Shown: positions 31,279-36,848 of the stretch, in pieces | How positions within the stretch are numbered: position 1 is the first letter of the stretch | Layout: every line of letters begins with the position of its first letter | Assembly (NCBI GenBank): GCA_021849425.1 | Contig: JAJZSY010000024.1 | Coordinates: forward strand, 1-36,848 | Reading direction: 5' to 3' | Origin: Pseudomonadota bacterium | GTDB taxonomy: Bacteria > Pseudomonadota > Alphaproteobacteria > Acetobacterales > Acetobacteraceae | DNA: 36,848 nt | Notes under the pieces: model-generated | Told to the model about the DNA's origin: nothing | What the model saw: the letters and a program-made list of their open reading frames with translations, nothing else | Databases searched by the model: none | Made by a program: the position numbers and the translations under genes

Positions 31279-31731
31279 ATGGAGACCCGCATCGAACGTC
31301 TGTGCGTGGCAAACGGGCTCAGAATGACGAGCCCGCGACGTATCATTGCCCGCGTGTTGTCCGAAGCGAACGGCCACCCCGATGTCGACGAGTTGCACCG
31401 CCTCGCCCACGGCATCGACTCCAGAATATCGCTCGCCACCGTCTACCGCACCGTCCGCCTGTTCGAGCAGCACGGCATCCTGGAACGGCGCAATCTCGGC
31501 AGCCGCCGTGCGCGGTATGAGATGTCTGGCGAACATGACCATTTTCATCTTGTTGATCAGGAAAGTGGCCAGGTGATCGAATTTGACGAGCCGGAAACCG
31601 AGATGCTGATGCGCAAAGTTGCCGCCCGCCATGGTTTTGAACTGGTTTCTCTCAAGATCGAGTTGTTCGGCCGCCGCCTTGGTGCGATGACACGCACGAC
31701 CGAAACAATCGACGGAGCGCCAGGCCGATGA
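31279..31731 (+). CDS. fur: Fur-family metal-responsive regulator
   Basis: A 150-residue regulator. Winged-helix part: L-R-M-T-S-P-R-R and S-L-A-T-V-Y-R-T-V-R-L-F. Metal site: G-E-H-D-H-F-H-L-V-D, then E-F-D-E-P. It lacks the C-x2-C zinc pair of classical Fur, as is usual in the alphaproteobacterial Fur/Mur group, which respond to iron or manganese. ATG 31279 is preferred; ATG 31237 adds a non-conserved leader. It follows the HiPIP gene by 64 bases and overlaps olsB (ATGA). Confidence 0.88.
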   Translation: METRIERLCVANGLRMTSPRRIIARVLSEANGHPDVDELHRLAHGIDSRISLATVYRTVRLFEQHGILERRNLGSRRARYEMSGEHDHFHLVDQESGQVIEFDEPETEMLMRKVAARHGFELVSLKIELFGRRLGAMTRTTETIDGAPGR

Positions 31732-32540
31732 CAATCCAGCATCCGGTCGATAGTGTCGTGGCTTTCCCGGAAATCCGCGTCGGAAATCTGGGGGTGCGCC
31801 TCGCAACCACGGCTGACGAGCTCGACGCGGCGCTCGCGCTGCGATTTCGTATCTTTTACGAGGAGCTGGGGGCCCATCCCGACGAGGCGACCCTTGCCTC
31901 GGGCCGCGACAGGGATGCCTTTGATGCGATCGCTGATCATCTGCTGGTGATCGATCATGACATCGGGGATGATGCGCGGGGTGTGGTCGGCACCTACCGC
32001 CTGATTCGCCAGGAGGCCCTTGCCCCCGGTCAGCAATTCTATTCGGCCGATGAATATGACATCGCGCCGCTCCAGCGTTTCTCGGGCCGCCTGCTTGAGC
32101 TTGGCCGCTCCTGCGTCGACCAGGCGCACCGCTCGCGCGCCGTGATGCAGCTGCTCTGGCGCGGCATCGCCGCCTATGTGTTCCAGCATGGAATCGAGCT
32201 GATGTTCGGGTGCGCCAGCCTGCACGGCACCGATCTCGATGAGCTGGCGCCGTGCCTGTCCTACCTCCACGCCCAGCACCTCGCTCCACCACATATCCGG
32301 CCGCGGGCGCTGGATGAGCGCTATGTCGAGATGCGCCGGTTGGGTGACGGCGAATACGACGCCCGCCAGGCCCTCGCCGAGTTGCCGCCGCTGATCAAGG
32401 GCTATCTCCGCCTCGGCGGCTTCGTCGGCGACGGCGCGGTGATTGACTGGCAGTTCAACACGACGGACATAGCCGTGGTCGTGCAGACGGATCTTGTGAC
32501 CGAAAAATATTACCGTCATTACGAACGACAGTCCCGCTGA
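31728..32540 (+). CDS. olsB: L-ornithine N-alpha-acyltransferase
   Basis: A 270-residue GNAT-type acyltransferase close to OlsB and hemolysin-like Acetyltransf_5 proteins. The motif A-L-R-F-R-I-F-Y-E-E-L-G-A matches the acyl-ACP/CoA binding N-terminus, and V-G-T-Y-R-L, L-E-L-G-R-S-C-V follow. OlsB acylates ornithine with a 3-hydroxy acyl chain; OlsA completes the ornithine lipid. It begins inside the fur stop, so the two are translated together. OlsA is not in the window. Lyso-ornithine lipid synthesis is likely, but a related N-acyl amino acid synthase is possible. Confidence 0.8.
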   Translation: MTIQHPVDSVVAFPEIRVGNLGVRLATTADELDAALALRFRIFYEELGAHPDEATLASGRDRDAFDAIADHLLVIDHDIGDDARGVVGTYRLIRQEALAPGQQFYSADEYDIAPLQRFSGRLLELGRSCVDQAHRSRAVMQLLWRGIAAYVFQHGIELMFGCASLHGTDLDELAPCLSYLHAQHLAPPHIRPRALDERYVEMRRLGDGEYDARQALAELPPLIKGYLRLGGFVGDGAVIDWQFNTTDIAVVVQTDLVTEKYYRHYERQSR

Positions 32541-32547
32541 CCCGCAC

Positions 32548-32567
32548 CGGCGCCTCTGCCGGCGCCG
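32548..32567 (+). terminator. Hairpin after olsB
   Basis: CGGCGCC pairs with GGCGCCG around TCTGCC, eight bases after the olsB stop. No T run follows, so termination is uncertain. Confidence 0.35.
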
Positions 32568-32600
32568 CACGCATTACGACTGCAAGGTGAATTCGACGAC

Positions 32601-33110
32601 ATGGCCGAAGACGACGACACGCCGCTCCCCGAGAGCCTCCTGCCGTATGACGAATGGACCGAGGACGCGCTTCGCCTCGTCGTACTGCGCGCCCTCGACC
32701 ATGCCTCACGCGAAGGCCTGCCAGGGGAGCATCACTTCTACATCACCTTCGCCACCGCCCATCCCGGCGTCGCCATGCCCGACCGGCTGCGCGCCCAATA
32801 TCCGGACGAGATGACCATCGTCCTGCAGCACCAGTTCCGCGAATTGTCGGTCGATGCCGAGGCGCGTCGCTTCACGGTCCGTCTCTCCTTCGGTGGCGTG
32901 CCGGCGACGCTCGACATTCCGCTTGACGCGGTTACCGCTTTCGCCGACCCGGCGGTGCGCTTCGGCCTGCAATTCGCCGTCCGCGAGGCCGAGAACCCTG
33001 CCGAGCCTGAAGCGCCCGAACCCCCGGCCGCCGCGCCGGCGCCGGACCAGGGCCCCGCCGAGGTCGTCAGCCTCGATGCCTTCCGCCGCCGCCCGCCCGC
33101 CAAAGACTGA
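32601..33110 (+). CDS. sspB: SspB-type ClpXP adaptor
   Basis: A 169-residue protein with the SspB fold: H-F-Y-I-T-F-A-T, then A-R-R-F-T-V-R-L-S-F-G-G-V-P-A-T-L-D-I-P-L-D-A-V-T-A-F. A flexible acidic, Pro-rich linker leads to the C-terminal V-V-S-L-D-A-F-R-R-R, which docks on ClpX. It delivers ssrA-tagged peptides to ClpXP; the alphaproteobacterial form is structurally distinct but equivalent. It is 15 bases before the fumarase gene, in the same unit. Confidence 0.93.
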   Translation: MAEDDDTPLPESLLPYDEWTEDALRLVVLRALDHASREGLPGEHHFYITFATAHPGVAMPDRLRAQYPDEMTIVLQHQFRELSVDAEARRFTVRLSFGGVPATLDIPLDAVTAFADPAVRFGLQFAVREAENPAEPEAPEPPAAAPAPDQGPAEVVSLDAFRRRPPAKD

Positions 33111-33125
33111 GCCTGGAGAGCCGCC

Positions 33126-34772
33126 ATGAACGCGATCACCAAGAAGACGCCCGATTTCGCCTTCAGCACCATGTTCCCGCTGGGCCATGACGAAACGCCC
33201 TGGCGCAAGCTCGATCTCGGCGGCGTCTCCACCATCGAGGCGGCGGGCAGGACCATCCTGCAAATCGCCCCGGAAACCCTCTCCGCCCTCGCCTTCCAGG
33301 CGTTCCACGACGTCTCGCACCTGCTGCGCCCCGGCCATCTGCGCCAGCTCCGCGCGATCCTCGACGATCCTGAAGCCTCCCAGAACGACCGTTACGTGGC
33401 GATGGAATTCCTCAAGAACGCCAATATCGCCGCCGGCGGCATCCTGCCGATGTGCCAGGACACCGGCACCGCCATCGTCTTCGGCAAGAAGGGCCAGCGC
33501 GTCTGGGTCGAGGGCGACGAGGAGGAAGCCTTCTCCCACGGCGTCTACCGCACCTATACCGAGACCAACCTGCGCTACTCGCAGATGGCGCCGCTCTCGA
33601 TGTACGAGGAGCGGAACACCGGCACCAACCTGCCAGTCCAGTGCGACATCATGGCCGCCCCCGGCGAGGCCCATGCCGAGGAATTCGAGCTGATGTTCGT
33701 CGCCAAGGGCGGCGGCTCGGCCAACAAGAGCTTCCTGTATCAGGAAACGCGGGCGATCCTGAATCCGAAAAAACTTCTCGAATTCATTGAAACCAAAGTA
33801 AAGACACTCGGAACCGCCGCCTGTCCGCCCTACCATCTCGCCATCGTCATTGGCGGCACCTCGGCCGAGACCACAATGAAGACGGTCAAGCTCGCTTCCA
33901 CCCGCTGGCTCGACTCCCTGCCGACCCAGGGTTCGCCCACCGGCCACGCCTTCCGTGATCTCGAACTGGAACAGCAGATCCTGGAAATGACCCGCCAGCT
34001 CGGCATCGGCGCGCAGTTTGGGGGCAAATATTTCTGTCACGACGTCCGCGTGGTGCGCCTGCCCCGCCACGGCGCTTCGCTGCCCGTCGGCATCGGCGTC
34101 TCCTGCTCGGCGGACCGGCAGATCCGCGCGAAGATCACCAGGGATGGCGTCTTCCTCGAACAGCTCGAAACCGATCCGGCGAAATACCTCCCCGAGGTCA
34201 CCGACACCCATCTGGGTGGTGATGTGGTGCAGATCGACCTCAACCGCCCGATGGCGGACATTCTCGCCGAGCTCTCGAAACACCCGGTCAAGACCCGCGT
34301 CGCCCTCACCGGCCCGATCGTCGTGGCGCGCGACATCGCCCACGCCAAGCTGAAGGAACGGCTCGACAGCGGCGAAGGCCTGCCCGACTACATCAAGAAC
34401 CATCCGGTCTATTACGCCGGCCCCGCGAAAACGCCCGAGGGCATGGCCACCGGAAGCTTCGGTCCCACCACCGCCGGGCGGATGGACAGCTATGTCGAGC
34501 AGTTCCAGGCCGCCGGCGGTTCGCTGGTGATGCTGGCCAAGGGCAACCGCTCGCGCGCCGTGCGCGACGCCTGCAAGGCGCATGGCGGCTTCTATCTCGG
34601 CTCTATCGGCGGCCCCGCCGCGGTGCTCGCCCGTGACAACATCCGCAAGGTCGAGGTGCTGGAATACCCCGAACTCGGCATGGAAGCGGTCTGGCGCATC
34701 GAGGTCGAGAACTTCCCCGCCTTCATCGTCGTCGATGACAAGGGCAACGACTTCTTCGCCGATCTTTCGTGA
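33126..34772 (+). CDS. fumA: Class I fumarate hydratase
   Basis: A 548-residue [4Fe-4S] enzyme that hydrates fumarate to malate in the TCA cycle. It has the N-terminal domain with [11 protein letters not shown], where the Cys is a cluster ligand, and the later C-P-P-Y-H and G-V-S-C-S-A-D Cys. The C-terminal domain is fused in one chain (G-P-I-V-V-A-R-D and [12 protein letters not shown]). Class I fumarases are oxygen- and iron-sensitive. GGAG precedes the ATG. It is followed by a VOC gene seven bases later. Confidence 0.95.
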   Translation: MNAITKKTPDFAFSTMFPLGHDETPWRKLDLGGVSTIEAAGRTILQIAPETLSALAFQAFHDVSHLLRPGHLRQLRAILDDPEASQNDRYVAMEFLKNANIAAGGILPMCQDTGTAIVFGKKGQRVWVEGDEEEAFSHGVYRTYTETNLRYSQMAPLSMYEERNTGTNLPVQCDIMAAPGEAHAEEFELMFVAKGGGSANKSFLYQETRAILNPKKLLEFIETKVKTLGTAACPPYHLAIVIGGTSAETTMKTVKLASTRWLDSLPTQGSPTGHAFRDLELEQQILEMTRQLGIGAQFGGKYFCHDVRVVRLPRHGASLPVGIGVSCSADRQIRAKITRDGVFLEQLETDPAKYLPEVTDTHLGGDVVQIDLNRPMADILAELSKHPVKTRVALTGPIVVARDIAHAKLKERLDSGEGLPDYIKNHPVYYAGPAKTPEGMATGSFGPTTAGRMDSYVEQFQAAGGSLVMLAKGNRSRAVRDACKAHGGFYLGSIGGPAAVLARDNIRKVEVLEYPELGMEAVWRIEVENFPAFIVVDDKGNDFFADLS

Positions 34773-34779
34773 CCACGCC

Positions 34780-35175
34780 ATGAAGTTTACCGTCGACCGG
34801 ATCGACCATGTCGTGCTGACCTGCTCGGATATCGACGCGACGGCCGATTGGTATGAGCGCGTTCTCGGCATGGAGCGCGAGGAATTCGGCGCCGAGCGCC
34901 GGATCGCCCTGCGCTTCGGCGCGCAGAAGCTGAACCTGCACCAGGCCGGGCGCGATGCCGGACCGCAGGCGGCGAAACCCGCTCCCAGCGCGCTCGACAT
35001 CTGCTTCGTCACCGCCCTCGGCACCGATTTCGTCGTGAACCACCTCAAGGCCCAGCGGGTGGCGATCGTCGAGGGTCCGGCGCCGAAAATCGGCGCGCTC
35101 GGCGCCATGCGCTCGGTCTACTGCCGCGATCCGGACGGCAACCTGGTCGAAATTTCCAGCTACCTCGAAGAATGA
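34780..35175 (+). CDS. VOC-family metalloenzyme
   Basis: A 131-residue protein of the glyoxalase/bleomycin resistance/dioxygenase superfamily. Metal-ligand candidates are His in I-D-H-V-V-L, His in L-N-L-H-Q and Glu in G-N-L-V-E-I-S. Such single-domain proteins act as glyoxalases, epimerases or resistance proteins; this one is often annotated only as VOC. The start overlaps nothing, with seven bases after fumA; its own stop overlaps queA (ATGA), so it is part of the queA-tgt unit. Confidence 0.9.
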   Translation: MKFTVDRIDHVVLTCSDIDATADWYERVLGMEREEFGAERRIALRFGAQKLNLHQAGRDAGPQAAKPAPSALDICFVTALGTDFVVNHLKAQRVAIVEGPAPKIGALGAMRSVYCRDPDGNLVEISSYLEE

Positions 35176-36209
35176 ACCTCGCCGATTTCGACTATCACCT
35201 GCCGCCCGAGCGCATCGCGGCCGAGCCGGCGCGGCCGCGCCATGCCGCGCGCCTGCTGCATGTCCGGCCGGATGGGCTCGATGACCGCACCATCCTCGAC
35301 CTGCCCGCCCTTCTCGCCCCCGGCGACCTGCTGGTGGCGAACGACACCCGCGTCATCCCCGCCCAACTCACCGGACGACGCGGCGACGCGCGGATCGGCA
35401 TCACCCTCGATCGTCCGCTGGCCGACGGCACCTGGCGCGTTCTGCTGCGCAACGCCCGCCGCGCCCGCCCGGGCGAGACCATCGCGATCGACGGCGCCGG
35501 CGGCATCGCCGCCGAGGTGATCGCCCGCGCGCCCGACGGCTCGGCGACCCTGCGCTTCGACTGCGACGCCGAAACCTTCCGCGCCATGCTCGACCGCGCG
35601 GCGAGCCTCGCTTTGCCGCCCTACATCCCCCGCCCCACCGGCATCTCCGAGCAGGACCGGCAGGACTATCAGACCATGTTCGCCGCCGAAGAGGGGGCCG
35701 TCGCCGCACCCACCGCCGGACTGCATTTCACCGAAACCGTGCTCGCCGCCCTCGCCGCACGCGGCGTCGGCCTCGCCACGGTCACGCTGCATGTCGGCGC
35801 GGGCACCTTCCTGCCGGTGCGCGAGGACCAGCTCGAACGCCACAAGCTCCACGCCGAGCGCGGCCTGATCGGCCCCGAGACCGCCGCGCTGGTCAACGCC
35901 ACCCGCGCGCGGGGCGGGCGCATCGTCGCCGTCGGCACCACCAGCCTGCGCGTGCTGGAGACCGCCGCCGCCAAAGACGGCACCCTCGCCCCCTGGCACG
36001 GCGAGACCGAGCTCTTCATCACCCCCGGCTACCGCTTCAAGCTCGTCGACCGGCTGATGACCAATTTCCATCTGCCGAAATCCACCCTGCTGATGCTGGT
36101 CGCCGCCTTCGCCGGGCTGGATCGCATGCGGGCCGCCTATGCCCACGCCATCGCACAGGGCTACCGGTTCTACTCCTATGGCGATGCCTCGCTGCTGGAG
36201 CGCGCATGA
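35172..36209 (+). CDS. queA: SAM:tRNA ribosyltransferase-isomerase
   Basis: A 345-residue enzyme that adds the SAM ribosyl group to preQ1 in tRNA, forming epoxyqueuosine. It has the N-terminal [11 protein letters not shown], then [16 protein letters not shown] and [11 protein letters not shown]. It starts inside the VOC stop and its own stop overlaps tgt. The nearby gluQ, which acts on queuosine in tRNA-Asp, is broken in this sequence. Confidence 0.97.
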   Translation: MNLADFDYHLPPERIAAEPARPRHAARLLHVRPDGLDDRTILDLPALLAPGDLLVANDTRVIPAQLTGRRGDARIGITLDRPLADGTWRVLLRNARRARPGETIAIDGAGGIAAEVIARAPDGSATLRFDCDAETFRAMLDRAASLALPPYIPRPTGISEQDRQDYQTMFAAEEGAVAAPTAGLHFTETVLAALAARGVGLATVTLHVGAGTFLPVREDQLERHKLHAERGLIGPETAALVNATRARGGRIVAVGTTSLRVLETAAAKDGTLAPWHGETELFITPGYRFKLVDRLMTNFHLPKSTLLMLVAAFAGLDRMRAAYAHAIAQGYRFYSYGDASLLERA

Positions 36210-36848
36210 CCGGCTTCACCTTCCACAAGCTCGGGCAGGATGGCGCCGCCCGCCGCGGCCGCCTCGTCACCGCCCACGGCACCGCCGAAACTCCCGCCTT
36301 CATGGCGGTCGGCACCGCCGGCACGGTGAAGGCGATGACGGCCGACGCCGTCCGCGCCACCGGCACCGAGATCGTCCTCGGCAACACCTATCACCTGATG
36401 CTCCGCCCCGGCGCCGATCGGGTCCGCGCTCTTGGCGGGCTGCACCGGATGATGGACTGGCCGGGCATCATCCTCACCGATTCCGGCGGCTTCCAGGTCA
36501 TGTCGCTGGCGAAGCTGCGCAAGATCGACGAGGTCGGCGTCACCTTCCGCTCGCATCTCGATGGCTCGGCCCACCACCTCACCCCCGAATCCTCGACCGC
36601 GATCCAGAACGCGCTCGACGCCACCATCACCATGGCCTTCGACGAGTGCACGCCCTTCCCCGCCACGCACGATGAGGCCGCCGCCTCGATGCGCCTGTCG
36701 ATGCGCTGGGCCGAACGTTCGCGCGCGGCCTTCGAACCGCGCCCCGGCTATGGCCAGTTCGGCATCGTCCAGGGCAGCGTCTTCGCCGATCTCCGCGCCG
36801 AATCCGCCGCCGCCCTCACCGGCCTCGGCTTCGAGGGCTACGCGATCG
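36206..36848 (+). CDS. tgt: tRNA-guanine transglycosylase, 5' part
   Basis: Begins at ATG 36206 and runs off the right edge after about 214 codons. It swaps G34 for preQ1 in tRNAs with GUN anticodons. The catalytic Asp92 lies in L-T-D-S-G-G-F-Q-V. Other motifs are [10 protein letters not shown] and F-D-E-C-T-P-F-P, and F-G-I-V-Q-G-S. It overlaps queA by four bases, so both queuosine steps are made together. Confidence 0.97.
   Translation, partial: MTGFTFHKLGQDGAARRGRLVTAHGTAETPAFMAVGTAGTVKAMTADAVRATGTEIVLGNTYHLMLRPGADRVRALGGLHRMMDWPGIILTDSGGFQVMSLAKLRKIDEVGVTFRSHLDGSAHHLTPESSTAIQNALDATITMAFDECTPFPATHDEAAASMRLSMRWAERSRAAFEPRPGYGQFGIVQGSVFADLRAESAAALTGLGFEGYAI

Noticed and set aside
32706..35108. 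800-codon minus-strand open frame
   Set aside because: Antisense to sspB, fumA and the VOC gene, which are all clearly real; no domain recognised.

Overview
This is a GC-rich chromosomal stretch from an alphaproteobacterium, most likely of the family Acetobacteraceae and possibly Acidiphilium-like. The family-level guess rests on protein character and gene set: a CysN-CysC fusion, an SspB-type ClpXP adaptor, an OlsB-type ornithine lipid acyltransferase, an alphaproteobacterial Fur without the CxxC metal site, and a high-potential iron-sulfur protein. It cannot be proved without a database search. I see no prophage, insertion sequence, CRISPR array, rRNA or tRNA. Most of the window is ordinary core genome, densely packed, with many 1-4 base stop/start overlaps.

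Layout. Bases 1-2177: the end of a CobW-family GTPase, a coupled WD40 protein and an aldo/keto reductase. 2243-4075: typA on the minus strand. 4378-5628: an AmpG-like permease. 5639-7507: an ABC-F ATPase on the minus strand. 7601-8367: ndk, converging on a glycine-zipper lipoprotein gene across a strong shared terminator. 8645-11865: mreB, a two-domain universal stress protein, a MarR regulator and a pirin. 12060-13586: a DegP-type protease. 13744-16535: cysD-cysNC for sulfate activation. 16610-17719: aroC. 17751-20878: an uncharacterised protein with a degenerate nuclease-like motif, an orphan ABC solute-binding protein and a GlcG-like protein. 21015-23283: a second HtrA-type protease and a frameshifted gluQ, both on the minus strand. 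23334-26805: a carboxylesterase, an HNH endonuclease and trpBA. 26809-28074: purD (minus). 28130-29518: xseA. 29531-30747: an anti-sigma/ECF sigma pair (minus). 30954-32540: a small HiPIP, a Fur regulator and OlsB. 32601-36848: sspB, class I fumarase, a VOC protein, queA and the 5' part of tgt.

The most unusual spot is around 30890-31214. An AT-rich island carries a perfect TATAAT box and a well placed Shine-Dalgarno sequence. These lead into a Tat-like signal peptide and a four-cysteine HiPIP, but the codon in the start position is ATT rather than ATG. It lies between an ECF sigma/anti-sigma pair and a fur-olsB unit, which looks like a small redox, iron and envelope locus. Other points worth checking are the one-base frameshift in gluQ, the uncharacterised protein whose alignable E-x-K catalytic residues appear to be lost, a 24-base palindrome lying over the likely pirin promoter downstream of marR, and an mreB that is not followed by mreC.

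The proteins together cover envelope growth and quality control (MreB, two HtrA proteases, AmpG, OlsB), sulfur assimilation, aromatic amino acid synthesis, purine synthesis, translation and tRNA modification (TypA, ABC-F, QueA, Tgt, broken GluQ), and stress regulation (Usp, MarR, ECF, Fur, SspB).
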